A DNA stretch of 64,000 nt, from the NCBI RefSeq assembly GCF_029852145.1, contig NC_079969.1, positions 10,664,001 to 10,728,000 on the forward strand, in the 5' to 3' direction. The stretch is from Microplitis mediator (lineage: Eukaryota > Arthropoda > Insecta > Hymenoptera > Braconidae). The notes under the pieces are model-generated. The model saw only the letters and a list, made by a program, of their open reading frames with translations. It made no database searches and was not told where the DNA came from. This document shows, piece after piece, positions 1 to 12,060 of this stretch (position 1 is its first letter; each line of letters begins with the position of its first letter). Made by a program: the position numbers and the translations under genes.

Positions 1-962
1 TTCAACTGGGCTCTTGATAAATAATCAATTAAATTTAATAAGTTTTATTTTAAAAAATTATGTAATATTTTAATAAATATACGTAAGTGTAAAACCTACG
101 TTAGTAGGTTCATCCGGGAGCTACCGTTCAGACCCAGCAATCATAAGGTCGGCAGTTCGCGCCCAGAGTCCAGCAGAATTTTTCATCGAAGTTTTTCAAC
201 ATCATTTACCTCACTTAAATAGATTAAACGTTAATGATCATGAACTCTACTAGAATAATAATAATAAAATTTTTTTTAAATTTAATTTATGTGCTTGCTT
301 GGCTGATTGCTGGCTGCCATTAATCGGCCGAGGTTATCATTCCAGATATAAGCCGTTTATCGGCCGATAAAAACTGTGATTGCTGAGCCATTAATCGACA
401 TTCTTGGCTTAGTAATGGCCCGATATAGGGCTGATTTCCAAACTTTGTATGGGTAACTCAATTATTTTTATTTTTTTCTAAAACCGTACTGAGTTGCGTG
501 CAGAACAGTAACCACTCGGGTTTTAATTTTTCCGTGTACTTTGTTAGTAGCCCATTGTACCACTCTTGAATAGTATTTAGAGACCGCCCCTACTAGAAAA
601 ATACATAAGGTCCACTGTAAGAATTCCATTGTTTGCTGTCTGAATTCTTATAGCCGATATCAATCTATTGTACTCTGTTAGTATTCAATTGTATCACTCG
701 AAAATGCTAGGTAGAGAACGTCCTAAAATAAAAAAAAAAAAAAACGTAAGTACCATTGTAATTATTTCTTTCCTCTTATCTAGATCCTTGTATTCGCTAT
801 CATTTGATTTTGTACTTTGTCAGTACCCAATTGTACCACTCTCAAATAATAGTGAAAGAACGCCCTTATGAAAAACAGATGAAAGGACCATTGTAAAAAT
901 TTCATTCACTTTTATTGAAATCCTTGTACTCGCTATCAACTCATCGTTCATCGTATTAACTA

Positions 963-1772
963 TAGGGGTGTGCGAATACTCGAAACTTCGAATTATTCAA
1001 GGCGCATCGAAGTGAACAATTCGATTCGAGATGCACCTCGAAGATTCGAAATGCTCGAATAGTTCGAAAGGTTCGAATAGTTCGAAAGGTTCGAATAGTT
1101 CGAAAGGTTCGAATAGTTCGAAAGATTCGAATAGTTTCGAAACTTTACCGAATCTTCGGTAAATAGGGGAGCCTGGGGCACGAAGGCTCCCCTCAAAAGT
1201 TAGGTAAAAATTTTTTTTTATTTTCCATCAAGTTATGACCTCTATAATGTTTTTATCATATTTTAGGCCAATATGTGATATGTGGGGTAAAATAGACCAC
1301 TCAAAGAAAAAAATTGTAACGAAAAAATTAACTTGACGGAAAATAAAAAAAATCATTTTTTCGTTGGAATTTTTTTTTCGAGTGGTCGATTTTGCCCCAC
1401 ATTCATATATATTGACCTAAAATATAATAAAACCATTATAAAGGTCATAACTTGACGGAAAGTGAAAAACAATATAATTTTTTCGTTACATTTTTATTTT
1501 TCGAGTGGTCCATTTTACCCCACATATCACATATTGACCTAAAATATGATAAAAACATTTTATAGAGGTCATAACTAGAAGGAAAAGTAAAAAAAAAATT
1601 TTCACCTAATTTTTGAGGGAGGCCTTCGTGCCCCAGGCTTCCCTATTTACCGAAGATTCGGTAAAGTTTCGAACTATTCGAATCTTTCGAACTATTCGAT
1701 ATTCGACTCGAATATCGAATCGAATCTAACCATTCGACTCGATTCGATTCGAACAAGATTCGCACACCCCTA
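963..1772. mobile_element. hAT-like non-autonomous TIR element
   Basis: The ends are TAGGGGTGTGCGAAT and its complement ATTCGCACACCCCTA. TATTAACT occurs just outside both ends, an 8-bp direct repeat as expected of hAT target sites (the exact border is ambiguous by one base). The interior is a palindromic array of TTCGAATAGTTCGAAAGG. No transposase ORF. Relatives at 19.1-20.5 and 25.0-26.0 kb. Confidence 0.7.
1166..1645. mobile_element. TIR element nested in the hAT-like element
   Basis: Inverted ends GGGGAGCCTGGGGCACGAAG / CTTCGTGCCCCAGGCTTCCC. The interior is itself inverted (GTCCATTTTACCCCACAT against ATGTGGGGTAAAATAGACC). Non-coding. Confidence 0.55.
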
Positions 1773-2572
1773 GTATTAACTCAATTTTACTACTTCGAAA
1801 TAACATTTAGAGATCGTCCTTGTAGAAAAATTTCTAAAGGCCACTGTACGGATTTCATTATTTTCTGTCTAATTCCTTGGACCCGCTGTCAATCGATTGC
1901 ACTCCGTAAGTACTCAATTGTACCACTCCCAAATGCTAGTTAAAGAACGTCTTACGAGGAAAAAAAAACGTAAGGGCCATTATAAAAATTTTATTGCTTG
2001 TCATCTAGATACTTGTACCCGCTACTGATCGATTGTACTTCGGCAATACCCAATTGTACCACACTTAAATGTAAGTAAAAGAACACCGTTTCTATTATAG
2101 TTAAATTCTTACAGTGACCCTTACGTATTTTTATAATTAGGGCGTTCTCTAAGTAAATTTTGAGAGTGATACATTCAGGTACTTACGAAGTTCAATGGAT
2201 CGGTGCCAATTTTAACGATCCCGATCGATTGCAAAGACCTTCAATCAGCAGCCTTACTACTTTTTCTGAAAATCCTAATATTCAGACAAAGTCAAGGACG
2301 GTATAATCGAGTACATACGCTAATTCATGGTTGTCGATTGTTTTTCAGGAAAAATGTTTTTTTTTTTTTTTTTTTTTTAGCTCTTTTTAAGGCTCACTTT
2401 ACCTCTATATCATTTCAAGTACAAACGAAAAAATGAGTGGTACAATTAGGTACAGCACAATCGATTCCAAGAATTTTTCGTCAAAAATTCAAAGGTCGAT
2501 TGCCAGGTTCACAAAGCTGCTAAAGCTTTATGTGCACATAACTTAGCAAAAGTTTTTTATTTAAATTAACAG

Positions 2573-3305
2573 ATAAATCCACAGCATACTCTTCCCACAA
2601 TTGATGACAATGGATTTATATTAACTGAAAGGTAATTTTAATTTAAAAAATCAATTTATACGATAAAACTAAAAAATAATTGTTTTAGCCGTGCAATTAT
2701 GGGTTACCTCGTGGACAAATACGCTAAGAATGATTCCCTGTATCCAAAAGATCCCAAACAGAAAGCACTTGTCGACGAGAAATTATACTTCGACTTAACA
2801 AGGCTCTACTACAATATTTTTAACGCTTATGTAATTTAAAAAAATTTGATTTAACTTAAAAACGGAGTACAATTAAAATTTTTTTTTTCTTCCTTTTAAA
2901 GATTTTTGTCACTTTTGGAATGTCAAATGTCGTAGACGAAGACAAAGTAAAGCAAATAGAGCGTGCTTTTGAAATGTTAAACATTTATTTAGGAACGAGT
3001 GAGTTTGTTGCCGGTGAAAATTTAACAATCGCTGATTTCTCGATTGTCATAAGCGTTGGCCTTGCCGAGGTATACCAGTTTAACGTATGCCTTCAATATG
3101 AAATGTCAAAATAAAATAGCGTAAAATTTTAATTAAATTTAAAAAAAAATTCCAGATATTTGGATTTGACATAACAGCTTACGATAATGTAGTCTCCTGG
3201 TACGAACGTTGCAAAGAAGCTCTTGAAAAATACGGATACGAACAAGTTAATGCTCCGGCTCAATTACTAGGCGAGTGGTTTCGAGCCAATTTGGAAGCTG
3301 TTTAA
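2573..3305 (+). CDS. GstD: Delta-class glutathione S-transferase, copy 1 (5' exon not in window)
   Basis: Conjugates reduced glutathione to electrophiles in the cytosol (detoxification); this role is family knowledge. Exons read at 2573-2631, 2689-2830, 2902-3069 and 3156-3305, all with GT/AG borders and one continuous frame, give 172 residues plus a shared codon. The sequence starts at INPQHTLPTIDDNGF (beta3 and cis-Pro region), then ESRAIMGYL (glutathione-binding Glu-Ser), YPKDPKQKALVDEKL, and the C-terminal-domain motif GENLTIADFSI. Exon sizes 59/142/168 match the two downstream copies. The first exon (about 47 codons with the catalytic Ser) was not found between 1 and 2572. It may lie left of the window, with the repeat array at 0.5-2.5 kb in the first intron, or it may be lost. 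The + strand tandem neighbours are at 8.5 and 12.6 kb. Confidence 0.88.
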
Positions 3306-3542
3306 CTTCCTTTTAATTTCCCACTCTGTACCCAATTTCACTCACTACTACCAACACTACCAATACTCCCATACAACTATTATCTAGATCAATATTCCCA
3401 ATTAATGTTATATCTGTTCACCAATCACTTGTAAGCGCAACTGATACCTACATAATAACTAATTAAATTTAACTACTTCTAGTATGTACTAACTAATAAA
3501 TTTATCCTACCATCTGAAATAAAAAAATATTATTAATTCAAC

Positions 3543-3591
<49 letters not shown>

Positions 3592-5190
3592 ATTCTCTTT
3601 ATTATTTAATATCAAAGAGAATTTAATTCAAAGATTTCTTTGTAATGTTTATCCTACCGTTAACGAGGTCATTAAAAATAGAATTGAGAAATTTAATGGT
3701 TGATGCACATTCAATACTTTTAAATTTAATTCAACTGGATATTCAATTATATTTTTAATATTTTACGTTCTGAAAACACAGGTCAAGTAAAAATAGCCGT
3801 CGCCATTTTTAATTAATGGGTGTCTCATATTTGTCGGAATTTTGAAAATTATGATTAATTATTTTTTTTTTTTTTTTTGTAATTTTTTAATTCTTCCACA
3901 GGGAAAAAAAATTTATTCTTTAAAAGATAGCAGTCAGGTTTGTGAAAAAAAAAAAAAATACAATAATAATTTTAACGCATTGCATTAGACAGGACCTTTC
4001 AAATTTTACTCTCCAGTTGAGCAGAAGCATTTTGTAGAAGGGTATTTATTGTCGGAAATGCTTGTATCAAGTTCACCCACTGTCAGAAACAGAAGTATAT
4101 GCCGCAGTATCAGTTATAAATTTTACCTAGGAGTTATACTATTTTTTTTTTATAGAAAACTTGCTGAATAAAATTTATAAAACTTTAAGATAATTTAAAA
4201 TATAAATTTATCGCGATGTAATTATTTAAAAATTATTTTTTAATTATCCTAAAGAGCTTGAAACGCTTGACAATTATTATGTTTTTTAGTGCACTACGGG
4301 TTTTTTTTTTATTTCAGATGCGAATCCATTAGGTAGACGTCCCAAGGACGCAAACAGTCATATTCCTTTCCTTCACCTCCTGTCTCCCTGCGTCTACTCA
4401 ACGTCGTTCATGATGGTATAATACTAAGCGGTTTCACAATCCCAAGCCATTCGGAAGATTGCTCAACAATGACATGGCATAAAAACGACAGTGTACTAAA
4501 AAAAAAAAAAATTATAAAGAAAAGAGGGAAAATAAAAAGTATAATGCAACAAAAATTATAAACGAAATGGAATCAAGAAAGAAAGACATTTCTCTTCTAT
4601 CCCGGACGTGTAAAGACAGTGAAATGGAAAAATGGTAAAAACAATTGCAAATAAAACCTTAAGTACCTTCGTATACATTTTACTATTATTTCTTTGATAA
4701 TTCATTTATTACGATTGCTTAATTTATTCCACAATCATTTTTTTTTTTCTTACCAATCTTCATATTAAAATATTCTGTATAATAAAAAAGACATGGAATG
4801 GGTGTAAAGCCAAACTATTTGTAGCGTAATTAGCAGATTATCAGATTGAAATATAACCACTTAACGCAACAATTTACACTATAATAAATATACAGAAAAT
4901 ATATCTTCAACCATCATTATATCAATTATGAGTCTAAAAATTTGATGCAGTAGTTATTTTCAACAGAAAAAGTGTAACGGGCCACTTTTTATAAAAATAC
5001 ATGCGCGTCATTCTCCACGAACCTCCCCATTATATAGTGTCATAAGCAAAAAAAAAAAATTTCCCGGGACTTTTTCGAGTTTCTTCTACTAGCCTGAGTC
5101 AAAATTAAAAAAGTAGTTTGAGCCTCAAAAGCCTCAGTTCTTTTGATGTTCAAACTTGCCGCTGAATGTAATATGTTATTTGAGTCCTCG
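3306..5190. other. Intergenic spacer after GST copy 1
   Basis: Holds the 3'UTR of GST copy 1, a (CT)n tract at 3548-3590 and poly-T/poly-A runs. A less AT-rich patch around 4315-4450 has no ORF and no recognised family. Confidence 0.5.
3548..3590. repeat. (CT)n microsatellite
   Basis: About 21 perfect CT units in the GST copy 1 3' flank. Confidence 0.95.
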
Positions 5191-5720
5191 ATGTCCTAAA
5201 GCTAGCGTATGAAGAAGTCAATCACCTTTTTATACTGTATAGTATAGAAGATTTTTATATGTTGTAAAATTGTATGCATAGATGATTCGACCATTACGGG
5301 AATAGAAACATTGGCGGTAGTTATCGCGGACACCGCACTGTCAGTATGGCCGTCAGGCCCATACTGCGTTGCCGTATCCATCACAATGCTTCAGAAAAAT
5401 AAACCTAGTCTAACTACATCTACATAGTTTTGGCGGTAATACGATAGTATACATTGATTGACACGCCAAAAATTATGGCGGGAAAGTCTAGTAGCATTGT
5501 GTCCTCGGCATTGTAGTATGGCTCTCAGGGCCATGCTGTTTCGCCGTGCCTGCTATGCACACGTATGAGCAATACAATAGCTCCAGTACTATACAGTATA
5601 GTAAATAACGCCATACTTCTGGGACTCGTTACAATACTGTCTTGGAATATTTCACATACTATTTTAGTATCTGTCTTGAGGCCATACCAGTATGGTGTTG
5701 AACACCATGCATTTCTTACC
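5190..5720. repeat. Cluster of short palindromes around CAGTATGGC
   Basis: Repeated imperfect palindromes such as AGTATGGCCGTCAGGCCCAT, AGTATGGCTCTCAGGGCCAT and CATACCAGTATGG. Probably a degraded short element abutting the TIR element at 5724. Confidence 0.4.
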
Positions 5721-5723
5721 GTG

Positions 5724-6618
5724 CACTGAGAAAAAAATTTTCTCCTGACAACTAAATTTTAGTTATGAGAAGAAAATGATTTGATTGCCCATTGCCAATC
5801 ATATATTTGGTTGTTTTAACTAAATATTTTATAATTCACCAACAAAAAAAATTATTAGAAACTATAAAATATTTAGTAAAGATAATTATACGTTAGGTAG
5901 CAAGAATAAAATCAAATTGATAACTTGTAGAGCTTACAAAGTAGTCATAATGAAATATATGAGTGATCATTATAGAGAATGTGTTATTAATAATAATTAA
6001 ATATTATTTGAAATACGTTATTATTAAACATTAATATCATAGTGTAATACAGGATACCCCTATATTATTACCAAAAATATTCAGCGGGGAACCCATCCCA
6101 CGAATGCTTCAAGCTGGCGATTATAAAAACTCTGAAATAAGTATCTTACCAGGGACACCACAAATGGTGGGCGCGATCTAGTGGCGAGCACCGAACTACT
6201 TCCGCTGCTGCTGCCTAACACCATAACTTTTAAATCAATAATCATTAGGTTCAACTATATATTTATTAATCTCGAACAAATATATATATTTATTCTAAAT
6301 GAATATATTTTTTTGTGTCTAAGTAATATTTATTAGAGTTAATATAATAATATTTTGCTTTAATATTTGGATTTGTTGGCACTATAAAATAGTTTAGTTG
6401 TCCATTAAATAAATATTTTCTTAACTCTACCATATGATTTTATTATTTTAGAGAAAGAAATATTAATGTCAAACAAATAGAGTCTATTAAATCATTTGTT
6501 AAAAATGACAAAATAGATTATATTGACGTAATAAAATTTAGTTGTCCCAAATAATTTTTAGTTTAATAGAATTCAACAAAACCAATTTAATTGTCCAAAG
6601 AGAAATTTTTTCTCAGTG
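5724..6618. mobile_element. Non-autonomous TIR element, CACTGAGAAAA type
   Basis: Termini CACTGAGAAAAAAATTTTCT and GAGAAATTTTTTCTCAGTG form an imperfect inverted repeat of about 35 bp that includes CTAAATTTTAGTT/AATTTAATTGTC. The interior is AT-rich and non-coding, apart from a GC-richer patch at about 6060-6220. Confidence 0.65.
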
Positions 6619-7848
6619 TAGGTAAAAGTGGACAAAATTACCACATTTAGGTTCAAATCACCTTTTTGATGTATGGATCTTCATATTCTAAAAAGATGAT
6701 TTGAACCTCCTTACCCTCGTATAAGATTTAAAGGCTCAAATCACCTTTTTAATTTTGCCTCGGAAGAAAACATCATATTGAATAAGAAACGTCTGTATTG
6801 TGTAGTTATTCCTAAAAGAAAAACAATTACAGGCTACTCTCCATCGAAATACACAGACAGTGTCATCCTTATTCGCCACGTGGGTTATAAGTCAAGAAAA
6901 CATTTTCCTCAAGCCGTTTTCGGGTTTCTCCTATTAGAGAACATCATAATAAACAAAAAATATTTATAGTGTGTAGTTATTCCCAACTACAGCAAATATA
7001 CGGATTATTTTCATAAAAATATATTCAGAGTTCTATTCTCTTTCATTATTTTCGTGTTGAAATGTTTAAAATCCTATTTTTTGAGGACTTTTTATTGTTT
7101 TTTTTTGTTCCTTTCTGGTAGAACCGATATGCGAAAGAATCGATCGTGGGTGTAAACACGTCGACAAACTAATATCGACTTCCTTTGCTCTACTCTCTTT
7201 GTGTCATGCATACCCGCGGCACTAACACGCGACCAACATTTTTCCAAGTTAAATCGCATACGCGATGTACCTTTCAGACTATGGAAATTCGTGCCAAGCA
7301 TTTTCAACCCACCTACATAAACATACAGGCACTCACACTCTTCACTCATGTATATATATATATTTTTTTTTCTTAAATCTATATAAATCGACTTAAACAA
7401 ATATTTAACAATCAATTCAACTTTCAGCATCGCCATCATAAATTTATTATTATTTTTTCATCATTTATTCATGTTGACTTTTTTAAAATTTTTTTTTCGC
7501 GATAATAGAATGCGTCATTGAGTTGGGGTTTATCTTAGCATATTTACGCGTTTTAATATACTGATAACTCCGGATTGTGTGGGTTATAATGAAAGGATAA
7601 GGTGTATCGTGGTAAGATACAAGTATGAACGGAAACTTTTTCTCATACTTAACTGTGCTAGTTAGTTAGTTAGTTAGCCAGTCAGTAAATGTGTCTGTAT
7701 GTGTCCGGACTAGTAGTAGGGGTACTGGTATGGGCTGCCTACCGCCTTCTGCCTGCTGTTTCTACTTCTATGTATAGTACTACACCACTATACTACCTTA
7801 CTTATTTTACTACATTGCCAAGTAGTAATGGCCCCACCATACACCTAT
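6619..7848. other. Spacer upstream of GST copy 2
   Basis: Unique AT-rich sequence with a (TA)n/poly-T patch near 7350. The overlapping ORFs on opposite strands here show no family resemblance. Nothing else recognised. Confidence 0.4.
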
Positions 7849-8499
7849 TATAAAGTCGTGACTAACTATAATCCCAGTTAGTCGTCCAAGTGCCAGCGTT
7901 AGTGAGTGCTCAGTTTGTTTTACAATATTTCTTACTACACCACAAAAGTAAGTATATTAGCTCATATTTTGCCACAATAAGTATTCATTTTTCATGAATT
8001 TTTTTAAATTATTTAGTAGAAGACCGAGCAAATTAAATTGTCCGAAATTTTTATTTAATACATTCGCAATTTATTATACCGGTAAATTATTTTTATTAAA
8101 GCTTTCAAATTTTTTTATTAGAAAATATCGGTGATTGCCATAATAAATTCAAAAAATACTTGTCGAAACTTTTGATAATATAAAAATCTAGTAGAACAAG
8201 AACTCGTTAATAAAATAGTGGAGCGAGGTTGAGAGAACGTCACTGCGGTCATTGACGCTTCCCTTGATATGGAATTGTATCATGGATAAATAACTGTAGG
8301 AATTTTTCATACAATTAATTATAGAGTAGAATATATAGAATAGAATAGAACCAAAAAAAAAGTGAAAAATTTAAAAAACATTTAAAGAAAAAGTTTAGGC
8401 GATGAGATCTTGGAAGGAAGCCATTGAAACGAAATGGTGAAAGTTGCTCAAAAAAGACCAGTTTAAATAAATAGCTGACTCTTTTTCATTCTGCCGTAG
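7849..8499 (+). promoter_or_regulatory. Candidate promoter, 5'UTR exon and 5'UTR intron of GST copy 2
   Basis: A TATAAAG box at 7849-7855 lies 27 bp before an initiator-like CCCAGTTAG (A near 7876). A strong donor (AAAA|GTAAGTAT) falls at 7947/7948 and an acceptor (GCCGTAG) ends at 8499, six bases before the ATG. A UTR exon of about 72 nt is therefore plausible. No transcript evidence. Confidence 0.4.
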
Positions 8500-8505
8500 A
8501 CTAGA

Positions 8506-10147
8506 ATGGCTATTGACCTTTACTACACACCCGGAAGTTCGCCTTGCCGAGCAGTACGTTTAGTCGCTGCGGCTTTGGGAGTTGATCTTAATCTTAAACT
8601 CCTGAACCTCGCGGGCGGTGAACACCTCAAACCCGAATTTATCAAGGCAAGTATTTTTATTTACTTTATTTTTTTTTTTTTTTTGACGTTTTCAGAATTT
8701 CACTACAGTTCCGTACTTTGTATTTAAGTATTTTGCGAAGCTGTGACATTAAATAGTATCTTAAAAGTTAATAGATAAGACGGTATTATAAACTGAGTTT
8801 AATATTTCATTTATCTCGACAGCTAAATCCTCAGCACACTGTACCAACTTTGGTTGACAATGGGTTTAGTCTTTGGGAAAGGTTATTATTATTTTATTTT
8901 GCTTTTATAATTATTTAATAAGTTTGTTATCATATTACTGTTTCGAAAATTTTTAATAATTATTAATCCTAATAATTACTCATTTCCAGCCGTGCCATAA
9001 TGGGATATCTAGTTAATCAATACGGAAAAAATGATTCTCTGTACCCAAAAGACCCCAAGGCACGGGCTATGGTTGATCAAAGGCTTTACTACGATATGGG
9101 AACAATGTATCCGGCATTTTCTGATTATTACGTGAGTCATTTTAATTATCCACCTCTTTGATTAGTCAACTTCTGTTTATTTTAATTATTACTCTAATTA
9201 TTAGTTCCAATAATCGTTTCTTTTACCTTTGGAGTATCGATGGAAAAAAAAATTTTGTTAAAATTAAATATTCGCAGCCCCGGTACACGGAGAGAAATTT
9301 ATGGTCACAATTACAATATATTATGGGAATAGTTCCCATAATGCATGGTAACCGGTTTTTTTGAAATGTCGATTATAGGAACGGTACCCATATATTTTAT
9401 AGTTGTCTTTACTATAATATTATAGTAACCGTTACCATAATTCTTTCACATGCGATATGGGAACTGTTACCATAATGATGGGAATTGTTTCCATACTTAT
9501 GGGAACTTTTCCCAGAAAGTATGGGCTTATATCCCATAATTCCAAGTAATCATTACCATAACGGTATGGGATGATGTTTCATAAACGTACTAGGAACGGT
9601 TACCATAAATTTCTCTCCGTGTAATGAGCGAAAGAACAAAAATGAACGATAATCCTAAAAAGACAAAATGTGTGATGACAGTAAATATTAATTAATTAAA
9701 AATATAAATATTTACATATTTTTGGTTTGGACAGTATCCGATCATATTCGCAGGAGCCCCGGAAGATAAATCAAAGTATGACAATATAGCACCGGCCTTT
9801 GATTATCTTGATAAATTTTTAGAAGGTCAGAATTACGTTGCCGGTGAACGTTTGACTATTGCTGACCTCGCTTTAATTTGTACTGTTTCAAACTTTGAGG
9901 TAATTTAAAAAAATATTTAAATTAGTTAAATTCGTTACGTTTTTTTTTTTTTTTAATCAATATTTAATGAATAATTACTTAATGTAACTTGTTTATCTTT
10001 CAGTTGATTAAATACGACATAAGTAAATACAAGAATGTCACAAGATGGGTTGAAAAGATTAAATCAGAAGCAGTCAAGTATGACGAAGTGAATGGCGAAG
10101 GTCTCAAAGCTTTCCAGTCTTTGATCGATAAACTCTTGAAGAATTAA
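8506..10147 (+). CDS. GstD: Delta-class glutathione S-transferase, copy 2 (complete)
   Basis: Complete 216-residue delta GST. Exons: 8506-8646, 8823-8881, 8990-9131, 9735-9899, 10004-10147. The N-terminal thioredoxin-like domain begins MAIDLYYTPGSSPCRAVRLV, with the catalytic Ser in the PGSSPCR motif. LNPQHTVPTLVDNGF holds the cis-Pro and WESRAIMGYL the glutathione-binding Glu-Ser. The helical C-terminal domain carries VAGERLTIADLALI. The length is normal for the family. The start ATG is the first in frame with the family N-terminus and follows a likely 5'UTR acceptor at 8499. Intron 1 begins with GC (AAG|GCAAGT), a GC-AG intron; the GT four bases downstream would break the frame. Intron 3 contains a 336-bp inverted-repeat element (9286-9621). 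Tandem paralogue of the genes at 2.6 and 12.6 kb. Confidence 0.95.
9286..9621. mobile_element. MITE with CACGGAGAGAAATTTATGG ends, in GST copy 2 intron 3
   Basis: Inverted ends CACGGAGAGAAATTTATGGT / ACCATAAATTTCTCTCCGTG, flanked by TA on both sides. The interior is made of short palindromes (ATGGGAACTGTTCCCAT class). Same family as 19158-20177. Confidence 0.8.
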
Positions 10148-11500
10148 ATTTTATATTACATTTATATAATTACTTCATCTCATTTTATATTAATACTGTT
10201 TTAAAAGTATTACTCACCTCAAATTGAATTTATATAACACTTTTTTTTTTTGCTCATTTAATATTTTAGTAAAAAATTTTCATTCAATTTTGTATACTTG
10301 ATAATTAAGAATTTATAAACTCTGATCGTTGCACAATAAAAAAAAAAAAAAGCAATTGCTATATCTTATTATTTTTATTTTATTATCAAAAGTTTTTTAT
10401 ATTTATCTCTTTATTACTTAGTTTATGTAAAAATTTATGAAAATAATTTTTTTAAAGAAATTTAATCTTCAACGAATTTGTTTGTATGAATTGTTATCAT
10501 ATTACTGATAATTGAAAGTTTAAGTGAAATAAAAATGAACATTTATGATTATTGTTTTAAAAAAAAAAGCAATAGTGTGATTTAAATCCATGGGAAAAGT
10601 GGATTTTCTTTTCTTTACTTTTTCACTACAAGTACAAAATCGTTGAAAACTTTACAAGTTTATAAAGTAAGAGCCGAATCAAGTAGTCTTCTTATCACTT
10701 TAAACGAGTCTGGAATTCAAACAACAATGTTCTCAATTTTCCAGTCCATTTCATATCATCCGTCACATATTATAAAAAAATCACTGAGAAATCTTGAATA
10801 TTTCTTCCTATATTTAAAAAAAAAAGAAGAAAAAAGATAAAAAATAGTTTATTCAGATAAAAAAGCAGCAGATATTTTTTATAAATTCATAAGATAAAGT
10901 AGACTAAAGTAGATAGTATTTTCGTAAGATAAAACCTTAAAGGATCGTTACATATAAAGAAGAACTGAACGAATGCCCTGGAGTATGTATGGTACGGCAT
11001 TATACTCTATTTGATAGAGCATTATAGGAAAAATGACCGTGGACATATTAAACTTTAGTCTATATTCCAAGTCAAAGCATCTATACCATTCATACCCGAT
11101 ATACCCTCTCAAATAGCTTACATACTGCCACGATATATTCCATTCCTCATATTTACTACATATGTATACATAACATTTCAATGCACCACCACCCAGATCC
11201 CTTATGCGTCGATGAATTCACTCGCCACAATAGTACGATATTTCGACATTGTTAACCACCAACCACTAATGCATTTATACGTTAACAAATTACGTTAAAA
11301 TTGTTCCGACGGCAATATTACAATACGATTCTAAAATCCATTGTTCAGGGTTAATAATTCGAATAAATATTAATTATTTGTATTCATAAATCATACATTT
11401 ATTTATTTTTATATTTCATTATGTATACAATTTAAGTTTAATCCGACTTATTAAATGTATTTACCACTGACCCATTTTTAACCGGTTCGATTAATAATTA
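10148..11500. other. Spacer between GST copies 2 and 3 (first part)
   Basis: AT-rich, with 3'UTR candidates of GST copy 2. Nothing coding recognised. Confidence 0.4.
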
Positions 11501-11504
11501 ATTA

Positions 11505-12060
11505 ATGTAACGGCACCGAAGTCCACCTCCGTTTTACGGGAGGCTGTTTTCCTCGCCCTTTTGGGCATACACGCGCTTCGTAACACCCCTTATCCTCCAC
11601 CATAATATAATGATAGCGAAATATTGAGCATAAGCTCATATTAGCTTACCCTAGGATCGATGATCAGATCAAATATCATTTATCGTGTGGGTGTCTCACT
11701 AGCAGCCACCACGAGTCCATACCTCTCTTGGACCAAACACTACTACCATCTCAGGAAATGAAGAGACTCTGGTCGAAGAGGACTTGGAAAGGCCCTCCGT
11801 GGTAACAAAATTCTCTGTATTGGTCGACAGATTGTATCGTGATAATTAGTGAGTCGCAATTTCTTCTCAATACCCTCAAGAGGGTTTCCTTCAATTATAA
11901 TCACTAAGATTTCAGACATCCCATTGTCATAAACTTGCCCTCATCCATTACTCAGTAATAATCTAATCTTTGAGCTTTTTCGGGCACCATGATTTTATAA
12001 GAGAAATCACAGTGGGGTTTGGCCCACTCGTTCGGTTCGATTCATACTTGTTTAAATCCC
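11505..12060. other. Less AT-rich, unique non-coding block, possible solo LTR
   Basis: Starts near TGTAACGGCACCGAAG and is clearly less AT-rich than its flanks for about 550 bp, with no ORF. A TGTAACG start recalls some insect LTRs, but no matching CA end, target-site duplication or poly-purine tract was found. Origin unknown. Confidence 0.3.

Larger units (their letters stand above)
540..2480. repeat. Foldback-like array of ~137-bp units, both orientations
   Basis: A degenerate unit containing CAATTGTACCACTC, then AGAGAACG and a CCATTGTAA-like block, recurs at about 557, 692, 831, 1778, 1915 and 2050, spaced 135-139 bp apart. From about 2090 to 2480 the same blocks occur in reverse complement (for example AGGGCGTTCTCTAAG, and GAGTGGTACAATTAGG). 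Tandem subrepeats in opposite orientations resemble a foldback transposon. The array is split by the hAT-like insertion at 963-1772. Confidence 0.55.

Noticed and set aside
100..180. AGGTCGGCAGTTCGCGCCC resembling a tRNA T-arm or SINE B box
   Set aside because: The B-box A is replaced, there is no A box, and no cloverleaf could be drawn. Possibly a tRNA-derived SINE relic, but unsupported.
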